Shown: positions 1 to 14,400 of the stretch, in pieces
Layout of the letters: the number at the start of each line of letters is the position of its first letter
How positions within the stretch are numbered: position 1 is the stretch's first letter
Assembly (NCBI GenBank): GCA_026168455.1
Contig: CM047426.1
Location: 24,660,528-24,724,527 of the forward strand
DNA length: 64,000 nucleotides
Source of the DNA: Theocolax elegans
Lineage: Eukaryota; Arthropoda; Insecta; Hymenoptera; Cerocephalidae
Reading direction: 5' to 3'
The notes under the pieces: generated by a model
Seen by the model: only the letters and a program-made list of their open reading frames with translations
Database searches by the model: none
Told to the model about the DNA's origin: nothing
Program-made: the position numbers and the translations under genes

Positions 1-1015
1 GAGTTGCTCGTTCCTATTATACATATACATATACACATACTTATATACTTTTTCTCTTACAAACGAATTTATAAACTCAATAAACTAAATAAACAAATAA
101 CTGAATATATTTTTAAGATCAAATCAAATGCTAATTTTCGATAAGAATTTGATAGTATTTCTAAAGTTATTTTAACCGGTTTTTCGCCAGCATATGAGAA
201 CTGCCTAATTGTTAGCTTATTATTGTGATTGACTGTGTAAGTTGCATTCCGATTAGCAAGTAGTAATTATAAACTAAAATTATTTAGTTAATATAAATAA
301 AATTAAAAATATCAATAACTCGAATAAATGACAACCAACAATTAAAGAAAGTGTTTTAAATCTTTTTCCCGTAAATATTTAAATTAAAAAAATATCTAAA
401 TCTTTACTATAGTTACTTTATTTTGAAAAATTTCATAAACAAATACATATGGCTTAAATTTTTTGTAAACTATAAAATCTTATTAAAATATAATTTTAAT
501 AACTGAATTAAATATATACAAATGCATAATTCATTATTTAAATTAGATAAGAGTTGAATATTTTTACTTTCCATTATATTTATTAATCTTAAATAATATA
601 ACTTTAGCGTAAAATTGTTATACTTATGTTTCTAGATAGTTTACTTATTTTATTAAATATTTTAATAAAAATAATTATTTGTTTTAGTTAATGTAAATAT
701 ATATATATAGATACTTATAAATTTATAATGAATGATTACTTGCTCAATTGATGTCAAAAGGAAGTTTTCAAATCAAATGGCTCTATTTGTTTACATTTTT
801 CACATTTTCCATACATTTCGACTTATACAGATTCGGTGGGCAAATAAAAGCCGCGTTTCTGATCACGTGTTAACATTCCCCGAATATCCGTATACCTATA
901 TACTCTCATCACTATCAAGATAAATACATCTTACCCCATGTGTTTAAAATAACCTAACTTATTTGACAAGCTCAAATATAAATATTTTTAAATGTAAAAG
1001 CTAAATATTTTTATA
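1..1015. other. AT-rich intergenic DNA and RRP40 upstream region
   Basis: No convincing coding signal. The sequence is AT-rich with scattered TA runs. The stretch at about 830-900 is less AT-rich and contains a palindromic E-box hexamer (CACGTG) at 864-869, about 150 bp before the RRP40 start, so it could belong to that gene's promoter. The 63-codon open frame over it has no recognisable features and is treated as chance. Confidence 0.4.
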
Positions 1016-1798
1016 ATGGAAGTATCAGTAGGAGATATTGTATTACCTGGTGATAAAATAAAAGATAATATTTTTGGAGATGATAAACAAAAAGTGATAT
1101 TAGGCCCTGGATTAAGAATAGATGGTGAAAAAGTATATGCATGTAAAGCAGGTGTTTTGAAGAAAAGGATATCCATTTTTTATGTTGACAGTTATCAAAA
1201 AAGGTATATTTATTATAGATTTTGTTGATTTATATACATGTAGATACCATTACATTAAAAATTTGTTAAAAACAGGTACATTCCAAATCAAGGAGAGAAT
1301 GTTGTTGGTGTTGTAACTCAAAAAGCTGGAGATATCTTTAAAGTTGACATAGGAGCCAGTGAATTAGCATCTCTTTCGTATTTAGCGTTTGAAGGGGCCA
1401 GTAAAAGAAATCATCCGGATGTTCAAATTGGAGATATTTTATATGCTAAACTTTTGGTTGCTCGTAAAGACATGGAGCCTGAACTTACTTGTGTTGATTC
1501 CTTTGGTAAAAAAGGCAAGTTAGGAGTTTTAAATCCAAATGGTTTGATATTCTCTTGTTCCTTAAATCTAGTAAGAAAAATTCTTAAGCCAAATTGTCCC
1601 ATATTCAAATTACTATCAGAAGAATTAAACTATGAAGTGGCAGTCGGTATGAATGGAAAAATTTGGATTAAATCCAAAGAAAATATTCATCATTCAATTG
1701 CTATAGCTAATAATATTTTAGCAGCAGAATATATTGAACCAAGCCAGTTACAATCACTGTGTAATAATATACTAAAATCCTTAGTTAAAGTAAAGTAA
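1016..1798 (+). CDS. Rrp40: Exosome complex component RRP40 (EXOSC3 homologue)
   Basis: Non-catalytic cap subunit of the RNA exosome, which degrades and processes RNA 3'-to-5' in nucleus and cytoplasm. Two exons, 1016-1203 and 1276-1798, are joined over a 72 bp GT-AG intron that splits one Arg codon, giving 236 residues; human EXOSC3 is 275. An N-terminal beta domain (about 1-62, starting MEVSVGDIVLPGD) is followed by an S1 RNA-binding domain (about 66-145, with GVVTQKAGDIFKVDIG) and a KH-like domain (about 150-236) carrying NPNG at about 149-152 and GMNGK at about 187-191. The start is the first ATG after in-frame stops and matches the family N terminus. Family assignment is by recalled similarity; exon structure is read from the sequence. 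It stands alone, with the nearest gene about 9.6 kb away on the other strand. Confidence 0.95.
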
Positions 1799-2920
1799 AA
1801 TCTTGGTGTAAATAAAAAAAGACAAAGTTTATGAATGACTTTATATTTATTGTACCGATATTTGTAATGAATTTATGTAAATAAATTTTCACAGTTTTCT
1901 TAATGACAAAGTATGTTTACAGCATCATTCATAGTGACAAAATGTAGAATGAAAGATTTAGCATATGCAGTACATACTGAAAGTGTGAGAAGAGTATTTA
2001 ATGATCGACTACATTAACATCATGAAAGCAGTCACTGTAAGCGATACATTAAAGATGTCTATTGAAATTGCCTTTATAATTCTTACAACTTGTTTTGTCA
2101 CATAGGTACATTGTATGATATTAAGTTACGGTGAATACAACTTAATTTTATTTGATAAATTAATTATTTAACTTAACAGTTAATTAAATAATTAATAATA
2201 AATAATTATCTGAGTTTGCAATATTGTTTCTGCATTTAAATCAACACCTTCATATTTGTTAATAAAAGAAATATTATTAAATAACAATAATAATTTAAAT
2301 ATAGAACATCTAATTATTTTTAAGGATGTAACAAACAATAATATAATTTTTTATTGTAAAATATTAAAATAAAATAAATATTTATAAATAAAAATTGAAT
2401 GAATATTGTTTACAAATAATTGCAAGTACTGTGTACAAATATTGCAAACTTTACAATATAATTTTCAACTGCAACTTGTTTAAAAAATATATGAAATTGG
2501 TTATTCAATAAATTTATAACTTTGCTACACAAAGCATTGTATATCTTTGTATGAATGTGTTTCATGAAATGACAAATTAATAACTGATTTATGATACAAA
2601 ATTTTTAATACCGTAATGATATGTGCCTAATACTCGCTCTCAAAGCACAGCAAGGGTTTTTAAAGTGACAGAATTTTTGTGCACAACCTTTCGATTACGA
2701 ATTTCTAAGGTACACAGCCTTAGCAATTCATCACTTGAACATCAACCTTTTTTTTAATCACATAGATAGCTAAACTTATATCTAATAACTAAAATACAAT
2801 AGTACAATCATTGCATTTCGATCATCAAGAAAAGTACACTAAGCACTTTTGTACTTATAGCGGAATGTGCAGTTTCCATTTTTTATTTATCAAAATAAAA
2901 TATATTTATCTGAAAATCAA
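1799..2920. other. AT-rich noncoding DNA after RRP40
   Basis: Apart from the two polyadenylation hexamers near the start I see no gene, RNA gene or clear repeat. All frames are broken by frequent stops. Confidence 0.5.
1811..1885 (+). terminator. Candidate polyadenylation signals of RRP40
   Basis: AATAAA hexamers occur at 1811-1816 and 1880-1885, 13 and 82 bp after the RRP40 stop codon. Either would give a very short 3' UTR. In DNA this AT-rich such hexamers also occur by chance. Confidence 0.45.
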
Positions 2921-4939
2921 TGGTCAAATAAGAAATGAGCAACTCAAGTATTCAGTTGATAACATAAATTCCGATTATTTTAACAATTAGAACAGTCAAT
3001 TTATTTTTATATATATATATATATATATACACACACCAATATCGAATACCAAGGATTTTCAGATATTTATTATGTCTGTAAATAAAATATATCTTTATAC
3101 TCGAAGGCTATCTGTCTATGTCATGTACTTATCTTTCACAAGGAATATACAAGAGATTAGTGTTTCACAATTTTTACATAGTTGTGTCATTAGCATTATT
3201 GATTTTTATTAGGTCCGATACAATTAACGCTGACTTAATTGCAAGTTACATCAATTCGCATCCACTTAAAGTTTAATGGTGAAAGAAATTATAAAAAGAA
3301 ATCTTAGTTTAAATTCACTAGTAAACAAATTATTAATTAATCTGAATACATCAATAGCTAATGGAAACTAAATAATACCAAAAATATAACAAATCAATCA
3401 ATATCTAACTATTGATTTTAATGTCATGGTTTTAGCTGTGCTGGGGAGGAGTTTCTCGACATTAATAGATTTTCGGTATTATATTTATTATGACAAATCG
3501 AGCCTTTTTTAATATTTTCATTTTTCATCAATCACAATAACCAATATTTTAAAATTATAATAAATAATATAAAATAATATCTATAATTACAAATAATACT
3601 GATGTAAATATCATATTTTTTCATTGATCAACAAATACAAATGAAATGAATACCTGCACAGTAAACAAAGATAAAGCAATGGTATATTGTTACCTCATAA
3701 ATTTCATTAATTTCTTTCTGTGAAGTTATGCTTCTTAAAAATGCTCAAGTTGTCATATTTACAGGTAGCAATGAAGGAATGTTGGAAATAATGGTTTTGC
3801 CAGCAACCATAACAGTAATCTATTATATATGTTACTTTGTTTAACATACTACCATAGCACACTAATTAGATACATCTGACTACAAAAGTGCATTGATTAT
3901 TTATAAGCACACATTTTTTCCCTTTTCTTATTCGCAGTTCTCAGGTTCTCTATTATACAAATTGAAGGATCAGACACGTATGGAGAATGGGATGAGGTGC
4001 CCGACAAATAAATGTAGAAAAATTAAATAAAAAACATTCAAGTTATCTTTTTCAGGTAGGTAAGTATTGCAATGATGATATGAATGGAAACATCTGCCAT
4101 TGGTCTAACGCATTAAGCGTTTTTTTAAACTTTCTTTAAATTCTTATTCGATGAATTGTATTATTAAATAATTAACTAAAAACATTAGCTACATTATTAA
4201 AAATAATTATATTTGTGACTAATTTTATTAGTAACAGTAGCTATTGCTAGAAAAGTAAACATTAACATTGTATTTTATGAAACATATTAAATGTTCTAAT
4301 AAATTTCTAAATGGCAGATATTAGTGATGACATGAATCTAGAAAACCTACTCACTAATACTCCAACTCTTGGTTCCATAATTACAAGAATAATTTTTCTT
4401 TCTGTCAGTTAAAAGTTACACTTTTCTCCTTGTTGTTCAATAGACAATCTTAATAAAAGAAACATCTCTCTTTCGTGCTAGTTGTAAAATCATTAAAAAA
4501 TTTTACCAAAAAAATGGTGTACATTAAATCTATAGTAGTTCTAGTTCATGACATTGACAAAGAATCAAAAATATGCACGTACAAATTTTACATTGAGTAA
4601 AGGTAATAATAAAAGAATTTCCTCACTTAATATTCGTCACGAAGTGGAAAACACATTTACCTAAAAATGTGTTTGTGTCATTTAAAAAACTATATATACA
4701 TGTATATATTTGTACGATTTTCCGGCTAAAATCAAACGAAGAAAGGAACATGATCTCTATGATGAAGTCGCCTCCGGGGAGCAAAAAAGATATTATTTTG
4801 GCTCGTTTTGAAGCTCTTGGTATCAAAGGATAAAATTTTCCACTATATATATATACATATATACGAATATATATATACATATATGAATGTATAGGTAAAT
4901 ATTTTATCATTGCGATTTTTTTCGTGTAATTACTTCGTA
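2921..4939. repeat. Direct tandem duplication, copy A (about 2.02 kb)
   Basis: First copy of a head-to-tail duplication; the second begins at about 4940 with an offset of about 2019 bp. Both begin with TGGTCAAATAAGAAATG and end with TTCGTGTAATTACTTCGTAT. The last 1.5 kb of each copy is almost identical, while the first 500 bp or so differ by many single-base insertions and deletions (for example CACACCAATATCG against CACACAATATCG). There is no open frame longer than about 110 codons and none looks like a protein. It may be genuine or an assembly duplicate. Confidence 0.9.
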
Positions 4940-6959
4940 TGGTCAAATAAGAAATGAGCAACTCAAGTATTCATGTTGATAACATAAATTCCGATTATTT
5001 TAACAATTAGAACAGTCAATTATTTTTATATATATATATATATATATACACACACAATATCGAATACCAAGGATTTTCAGATATTTATTATGTCTCTGTT
5101 AAATAACAATATATCTTTATACTCGAAGGCTATCTGTCTCTGTCATGTACTTATCTTTCACAAGGAATATACAAAGAGATTAGTGTTTCACAATTTTTAC
5201 ATAGTTGTGTCATTAGCATTATGATTTTTATTAGGTCCGATACAATTAACGCTGACTTAATTGCAAGTTACAATCAATTCGCATCCACTTAAAGTTTAAT
5301 GGTGAAAGAAATTCTAAAAGAAATCTTAGTTTAAATTCACTTAGTAAAACAAATTATTAATTAATCTGAATACATCAATAGCTAATGGAAACTAAATAAT
5401 ACCAAAATCTAACAATCAATCAATATCTAACTATGATTTTAATGTCATGTTTTAGCTGTGCTGGGGAGGAGTTTCTCGACATTAATAGATTTTCGGTATT
5501 ATATTTATTATGACAAATCGAGCCTTTTTTAATATTTTCATTTTTCATCAATCACAATAACCAATATTTTAAAATTATAATAAATAATATAAAATAATAT
5601 CTATAATTACAAATAATACTGATGTAAATATCATATTTTTTCATTGATCAACAAATACAAATGAAATGAATACCTGCACAGTAAACAAAGATAAAGCAAT
5701 GGTATATTGTTACCTCATAAATTTCATTAATTTCTTTCTGTGAAGTTATGCTTCTTAAAATGCTCAAGTTGTCATATTTACAGGTAGCAATGAAGGAATG
5801 TTGGAAATAATGGTTTTGCCAGCAACCATAACAGTAATCTATTATATATGTTACTTTGTTTAACATACTACCATAGCACACTAATTAGATACATCTGACT
5901 ACAAAAGTGCATTGATTATTTATAAGCACACATTTTTTCCCTTTTCTTATTCGCAGTTCTCAGGTTCTCTATTATACAAATTGAAGGATCAGACACGTAT
6001 GGAGAATGGGATGAGGTGCCCGACAAATAAATGTAGAAAAATTAAATAAAAAACATTCAAGTTATCTTTTTCAGGTAGGTAAGTATTGCAATGATGATAT
6101 GAATGGAAACATCTGCCATTGGTCTAACGCATTAAGCGTTTTTTTAAACTTTCTTTAAATTCTTATTCGATGAATTGTATTATTAAATAATTAACTAAAA
6201 ACATTAGCTACATTATTAAAAATAATTATATTTGTGACTAATTTTATTAGTAACAGTAGCTATTGCTAGAAAAGTAAACATTAACATTGTATTTTATGAA
6301 ACATATTAAATGTTCTAATAAATTTCTAAATGGCAGATATTAGTGATGACATGAATCTAGAAAACCTACTCACTAATACTCCAACTCTTGGTTCCATAAT
6401 TACAAGAATAATTTTTCTTTCTGTCAGTTAAAAGTTACACTTTTCTCCTTGTTGTTCAATAGACAATCTTAATAAAAGAAACATCTCTCTTTCGTGCTAG
6501 TTGTAAAATCATTAAAAAATTTTACCAAAAAAATGGTGTACATTAAATCTATAGTAGTTCTAGTTCATGACATTGACAAAGAATCAAAAATATGCACGTA
6601 CAAATTTTACATTGAGTAAAGGTAATAATAAAAGAATTTCCTCACTTAATATTCGTCACGAAGTGGAAAACACATTTACCTAAAAATGTGTTTGTGTCAT
6701 TTAAAAAACTATATATACATGTATATATTTGTACGATTTTCCGGCTAAAATCAAACGAAGAAAGGAACATGATCTCTATGATGAAGTCGCCTCCGGGGAG
6801 CAAAAAAGATATTATTTTGGCTCGTTTTGAAGCTCTTGGTATCAAAGGATAAAATTTTCCACTATATATATATACATATATACGAATATATATATACATA
6901 TATGAATGTATAGGTAAATATTTTATCATTGCGATTTTTTTCGTGTAATTACTTCGTAT
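4940..6959. repeat. Direct tandem duplication, copy B (about 2.02 kb)
   Basis: Second copy of the 2921-4939 block in the same orientation with no spacer. From about 5450 onward it matches copy A nearly base for base, including TA-rich microsatellite patches and a 95-codon chance frame on the minus strand. The first 500 bp or so carry single-base indels against copy A, many in homopolymers. Confidence 0.9.
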
Positions 6960-9900
6960 ATGTATATAAAAAATTGTCTTTGCTTATTAATAGCTAAAAT
7001 ATTATGATGCCTTGGCTATATAAATATATATTAAACTTTTATATATATATATATATATATATTATCATTATTGTTATTGTTTTTTTTTTATCGTTTTCAT
7101 TCATTTAGCGTGTTTACATGTACGTATATATATAAATAAGTATATATACATACATATATACATATTTATACATACATACATATACATATAATATGTGTGT
7201 ATATATATATGTAATACCATTCACAACACAGAGTGCATAGTACGAAGCTATACTGAACGTCTTAATCCTCATTGTAAACTTTTGTAAAATGTACAAAATA
7301 TTACAAAAAGAAGAGAAAAACCATTGCAAGAAGCTTCTATGCAACGATGCACAACCAATCATTATACAACCTGTGTGGCTAAACTGTCTTAGTATGCTTG
7401 AATCATATTTGTTTTCCTTTTCATTTATTATATTAATGTTTAATAATTCTCGATATTTATATGAAAATCCAACGGGAGCGAGTCTAATTTGTTTTACAAC
7501 CCAACGAGTGGAACTGTTAATGTATCACTTAGTATATTTTCATGACGATTAGTACTGGTTTTAGTGGCAGTTCACCGATGATATATTATAATCAAAAATT
7601 GCTCGAGAGATCGGAAAAAACGCGATTAATTAAATAAATAGAAAAATAATTATCACTTGCTTCGTAGGTTCTGTGTACATACACTTTTCAATCGCTTAGG
7701 CTTCGTATTTTAACAATATTTTATATTATCTTTTGTTGTATCGATGCGGTTAAAATGTATATACATGTGATATGGGTATCACAGAACTCTAGCTGTAGTG
7801 ATGTATTTTAACGATATTTTAATATCAAATAGCACTTAATTTATTAAGCGACATTAAATACAATTCTAAACGATATTGTTTCAAACTGAATGAACAAAAT
7901 ATATTAATTGCATCCGCTTGGAGCTTTGATATATTTTTGTTTAATATGAAAAATTATATGCGAACAAATAAAAAAATATAATTAAAATAGTTGTATTTAC
8001 ATATATAATTAAATTAATTGCGCTGATTTCCATCGTCGCTATTTTTGTAATTTTTCACTTTAATCGAATTATCCAAACTAATCGTCAATCTATAGTGGAT
8101 GTTTGGGGAAAATATAAAAATTTATTTTCCACTGAATCCAAGAGATGTTAAAAAAAAAACTAAATGAACAACAAGAAACCATTTAGCCGATTGTTACAAT
8201 AACTATACAAAATTTTTAAATACAATATATGAAAATTTAATAAGAATTTTCGAAAATGCTCCTTACTATCTGCATGCATTTTGGATATGTGCCAACCATG
8301 ATCAGTATGTTTCATTTAAATTAAAATGAAAAAAAAAAAAACGAAACGACTGAATATTGTTTAGTTGAACAGTGAAATTCGTATTACGCAGTCTATGACA
8401 GCAACTATTACTATATTGGTGGAATTTAAAGCTCATTAACTCTGTGGCAGAGTTGAGTGTCACAAACAAAATTATAATGTTCGAGCATAGTGGATTATAC
8501 TTTCGTTATGCTATATTAGAATGTATGAACAATTCTAATAAAATATGCGATTACTTTTGTTTTGCGAATAAATGATATATTCCTATAGCATCGAATATAT
8601 ATTTATATATATTTACGGAGACTCAATTCTGCCATTGAGCTTTTTTTTTTTTTATCATCGCGATTTATTCGTCCAAATCTTACCCGACCGTTTTTTTTTT
8701 CTCGTCGACAAAGATGATTGCCTCTTTTTTAACTTTAAATGTTAAGAGCTATTTAGAATGCAACGTTTAAATTGATTGCACGTTGAGATACAGTTGAGTT
8801 TGCCAAAGCTACAGAGGCTTGCCATTATACAAGTGATTAACGCGTCTGAATTAATTTTCTAGTTTTCATTTATTTAATGATTTCACGTATTTATGCCTAT
8901 ATTTCATTTTGATGGTATTTGATTCTTTCTTTTTGTGAGAAATAATGAATTGATGATTAGGCGTGGATGAACGTTTTGATAATGAAGTTTGTAATGTGAA
9001 CTTTCCTTAAAATCACGGTTTTTACAAAGATGTTTTCAATATTATTTATATTCAGTATTTTCGATAATATGGGTGTATTGCGAGATTTATATGCATTCAC
9101 TTGAGGGATTGACGATAATTAATTAATAAGTAATCAATGTAAAAAAAACACTAATTTTTAGAAAATGTACCGCTCATAAATTATGGAAATCCGGTAATTC
9201 TCGATTATGGTTTTTGTTAAAAATTATATATTACTAATGATTTATAAATAAATGAATAATCTTTGTTTTATGAACCGTGACAATATCCCTTCTCCTAACA
9301 TTCGCGAATAGAAAAAATTATAATGAAATTTGATATTGGAAATTTTTTTGAGAATCCTATAGCACAAGTGAAATTTTACTTGCATTTCGTTAATAATCTC
9401 GCTAACAGTTCATAGAGAACTCCAATTACGCTACTTCCGGAAGAGACTTCACGTCCGATGTCTTTTTTTTCATCGAGAGAAAGGAACGCATTTATTTTCA
9501 CTCGTAATGTACTGAAACGTTGATCAGTGCGTTTTTGTTATATGCTTTTTTTGTATCTTAGTAAAAAAATTCCATTATCCTACGAACAGCCATCCATGTT
9601 TTTCGTTTCAAAATTTACTGCAAATATTTACGATAATATTATTTGTTTACTAAATTCGCAAGACGACCTGTATACCATAAAACGGCAGTAAAAATAACTT
9701 TAGCATACTGCATCGATCTCACAAACAGCGACGTGATCGATTCACTTTGGAGGGGCAGAATGGCACGATGCCTGTTAATTTTCTTTTTTTTTTTTGTTTA
9801 TAATTTATTTTTAGTCGTATAAAAAAATCTCACTTCCTGCATGATGTTCGGTTTCGTGGGAATTAGTCTCTATCAAATTTATTGCCACGCATGGGCCCGC

Positions 9901-11442
9901 ACTACGCTAGGATATTCCAATAAGACCTACATCTTATTTATACAAATGCAAACCTATACAAAAGCATCAGTAGGCACTTTGTAATTGAAATTAGAATTTT
10001 AATGAATTTAATTACAAATTTTCTTCAGTCCTTACGTATTTTCCCTTTAAACGTATATATTTATCATCTACAATTAAATACGCTAATCATCTTTATCTAT
10101 TGCTGTGTAGATTATTAAAGAAATCTTTTTTTATTCATTAAAACTTTAATAAATCTTAATAATCAAATTATGCTTTAATTATTCTAAGATAATTTAATAT
10201 TTTCACGTAAAAGAAAACATAATTATAAAAGTGTACGTACTTTAGCATGAAATATACAAATATGTTTATCATTGTGTAAAACGGTTAAAACCAAACGTAA
10301 ATGAAGAAAATTTTGCTTTAAGATTCTTTAACAATAATTATGTTCTTGTAAAGGAAAAAAAACAATATATCTGCATACGTAACTACGGCAGTAAATATGA
10401 TATGCATTTTCCTAAAGTTACAAGTAAACAAATTGTTATACAATACATTAATGACGTCCATAAAACATTTCCCCGATAAGTTAGCAAATTTATTTAAATT
10501 TAATTTACTAACATTTTACACAATGATGTCAATTTATAAGATTTTAGCTATAAGTACAATATTACACGGGCAATTTGAAACGCGCACAACAATATTGCAA
10601 ATTAATTAATAATACTAACAAAAGGAATAAAAATATCCCTCAGGTATAACAAATTCTTTGGTTAAGATGGGTATCCCCGACAATTTTTGACATCAATTCA
10701 CCGGGAAAATCAATTAGCAAGTGCCCATATCCGCTATAAAGCGTTAAATAATAATAATAATAATAATAAAATAAGATAATCTTAACGCGAGCTCTATACA
10801 CTCATGCAGAAAACGAGAGTACAGCTCGTATATCATGTGTCATGGAGCATCAGATCAATATCGCGCGTGAATTAGCGATTTCGCATTATCACGAAATCAT
10901 CCTCAGAGTTTTTTTATACAGTCTTACTAACAACGTATTTTTATCATTATTTTCAATTAAAATTCGTGGAAGTTTATATTATTCCAGGATGAAGCTCGGT
11001 CGTTGAGCACCAGCGATTGTTTTACTTCCCTAAAGACTGCTTCGCTTTTAAATTAAATCAAAAACTGCGATAAAAAGAACGAGCCTTGTATCTGGCGTGG
11101 AAAATCTACAATTGTAGTTTCGAGTTTATAATAGATACTTAACTGGCGAATGATTTTCATTTCGTGTAAACAACAGAAAGAAAAAAAAAAGAACGAAGCC
11201 GACGTTAAATATTTATATATCGCTTTTTATATATCGGTGTATATTATGTTGTGGATTGCAATTAGCAGTCTGTTAGTTACGAACTTACTTCATACGTTTT
11301 CTTAAGCTTCAACCGAGCTCATAATATATACGGCCGTGGAATACAATTGATTTAATATATTACTTAGATTTGTATGTATGTGAGTGTGGTTTTCTTTGTT
11401 TCATTTGGTTCACCCGTCGCGAGTCTATGAGAATGTCAGTCG
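6960..11442. other. Long noncoding stretch, possible 3' UTR of the Ig/FN3 gene
   Basis: About 4.5 kb without a believable gene. It holds homopolymer runs, TA/TATG microsatellite patches at 7040-7210 and an (AAT)n run at about 10749-10770. It lies directly downstream of the stop codon of the minus-strand Ig/FN3 gene. Insect neural adhesion genes often have long 3' UTRs, so part may be transcribed with that gene, but only transcript data could show it. The small open frames at 7289-7552 and 10397-10609 show no recognisable domain. Confidence 0.4.
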
Positions 11443-14400
11443 CTAAAGTCGCCTTGGCTGCACGACCGTGTTGTTGTTGAGGCGCGTCGTCGTCTGATTA
11501 TTGAAATTCTCGTCCTGAGGTATGCGTTCCGTCCTCTCGTCGAAGAAGCCTGGATTTAGTATGATGTTCGGCACGAGCTCAATCACTTCCTGCTCCTCCA
11601 GCTGCGCTGCAATTTCGGAGCGGAGATTAATTTTCATTGGCCTGGTCCACGAGCCATATTAGCTTCTACCCTCTCTCCTTGACTGTTAAACTCACTTCAC
11701 ATTCATTCACAATCTTTTTTTAAACATCATGACGTCTTCGGTTTTATTTACCAAAACTTACTTTTTATAACTAAGTACTATATATATGTAGTCTGGAAAA
11801 ATAATTATGGTACAGTTAACTTTATCAAAACTTTCAACTAATTCTTTTGTATTCCTTATACTTGAATACTTTTGTTGCAGTTCTTAGTCAAATCATTTAA
11901 ATCCAATGCACTAACATTAATTAATTCTAAAATTTATATTTTAATATTTAATTTTAATTTATTTATACTAATAATTAATATTATGATACTTATAAATAAT
12001 TACTAAATAATATAATGCTACAAATAAAATTTGATATTTATCAAAAGTCTAATAAGTGACAGAAATTTCTATGTATATTTGTATAAAACAAATTTCACTA
12101 TATTAAGTAAATAGAGGTAAGTATTACTAAGTTCTAAACTTACAAAGGGGAATGAGTTGTATGAATCTATTAATGAATGACAGTTACAAAATGCAGTTTT
12201 GATTACTAGTGTAAAGAAGTATGAGTTAATTACATAACTATGTCATAATGTTTATTCAAGTCATTATGAATAAATCCACTCATTTGCATATGCATTCGCT
12301 ATATGAACTACTATCTACGTAGCCCGAATTTTCTAGATGTACATACTGGAATTTTAATTTCAACCACGATGCTCTACATCTAAATTTCAAGATTTGTAGC
12401 AGTGTTCGATGCACTATTCACGAGAATTAAATATATAGTAATAAACCACCAAAACTTATTACCTTAACTTTAGAAGAAAGCATCGGAATGATACACCTTA
12501 AAATAGTACAAAATTAGTATGAATAATTAGTCAATTTTCACTGTAATGAAAAGGTATAGTATGTTGATTGAATGATAAAATAATTTTATACTTCATGATT
12601 TGTTTGATTCTATGAAAATGGAATGAAAAGTATGATCCATCTCTTCGAATAAGTTTGGTGGTTAAATAAATTTATACAATTAAAAAATAAATATTTCAGA
12701 CAAAAATATAAAAAGTGCAAAATTTAGTGATAGATTAAGAAAGTACAGAATCGATTGTTATTGGTCTCAGTGCCATATATTTAAAGTATAGTTAGTTAAC
12801 CAAGTGCAGATGTTAGAGTAGTATGAATAAGTTTATATAAAATTACTATTATTTTAAATCTAGTCTTATTTTACTAAGCATTTGCAGCTGAGAAAGATTA
12901 GTGAAAAAAATGGCACTGTGACAGAATAGCGATCAAAGATAAAAAAGATAAAGTGACTCGTTAAGTGAAGCTAGAGATTAGGGCCGTAGATAAGTTCAGA
13001 GGCCAGCAAATTTTGTCCCTGCTACTGATTTATATTCTATTAATAAAACAAGAATATAGATTTTATTAATTTGACATATTTAAAGCACTACAAACCCAAC
13101 TGGACAGCATTTTTTTATTATTAGTAGCAGAAACAATGAGTTATCAAAGAGATAGAGTAGAAGCATAAGCTTTTTCAAAATATTACAAGAAGATGCTTAC
13201 AGGGTGCCTTGCACTCCCGATACAATAGGTAGCATGTACCAAACCCAAGAACCATCAGAGTTCCCATAACAATCCCCACGGCTGCCACCCACACACGTGT
13301 ATCAAAATTCTCTACACCCGCTAGCAAATGTCTTGCCAGTTCTGTAAAAATTTTTATTATTTTATATAATTTGTATCTTTACAAATTATTTTATGAAGGA
13401 GAACCTATTGCTTGATCAAAAACAACTTATGCTTAATATAGAATACAATAACTGTACCTAATTCTTCTACACTATGATGTGTATGCCCTTCTACCTCCAC
13501 AATTTCTCCCCTTCCCAACTGATTGGTAGCCCATACTCGAAAACAATATGTTGTATTTGGTTCTAAATGATATACATCTATTTGTCTCTGTAATTCAAGG
13601 CACAATATATTCAAAATATTAAAGTTTATTACAAAATCTTTTTTATTATGCTTAAATATATTTATTACTTTTTATTATTAAAATTTATATTAAATAAAAT
13701 ACATTGTACAAACTTACAGAATTTGGAGGAATGTGAGTAGGAATAATAGGCTTCCATTCTTCTGGTTCTTCACCTGGAGATGGTTTTAATCTATACTCAG
13801 CTGTAAAATCTATAATAGGATAACCACCTGTTCCTGATACTTCCCATAATATATTTGCCAAAATTGTTGAAGGTTTAACCCAAACATTGTGTAAAGCTGG
13901 AGGAGGTGCTAAAAATGTAAAAATTTTATTTAACTAGATTACCATTTTTTAATAGTTGCATTTTATTTTATGATTTATAAATAATAATAATAAAATATTT
14001 TAATATTACTAAATTATAAATGTAGTTTTTATACTCATTTCTTCCTTACTTTTAACTTGGACATTGATTCTGTCTTTGACAGCATCATCATCCAATGCGC
14101 AATAGTAGTGTCCGGTATCGAAACGACTAACATTTAATAATTTTAAAACTCCGTTAGGTTCAACTGTTAGACGTTTACTTTGTCCATCTTCCCGTCCTTC
14201 TCTTATCCACGTTACCTTGTTGTTTTCACCCATATTCTGTGATCCATCTTGGTTTGTACAGATTAGAGTTACGTTGTCACCAAGATCTACACTAACATTA
14301 CGTACTGGTACTTGTACCAGTGCTAGTGCCCTCTGCCATCCTGAAATATAATAATTTTTTAATTTAAACAATTATTGCATAATAATATATTGTTACACTG

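Noticed and set aside
4623..6929. Paralogous genes in the repeated minus-strand frames of 112 and 95 codons
   Set aside because: Both are the same AT-rich noncoding sequence in the two copies of the tandem duplication, with TA-microsatellite Ile/Tyr runs and no domain.
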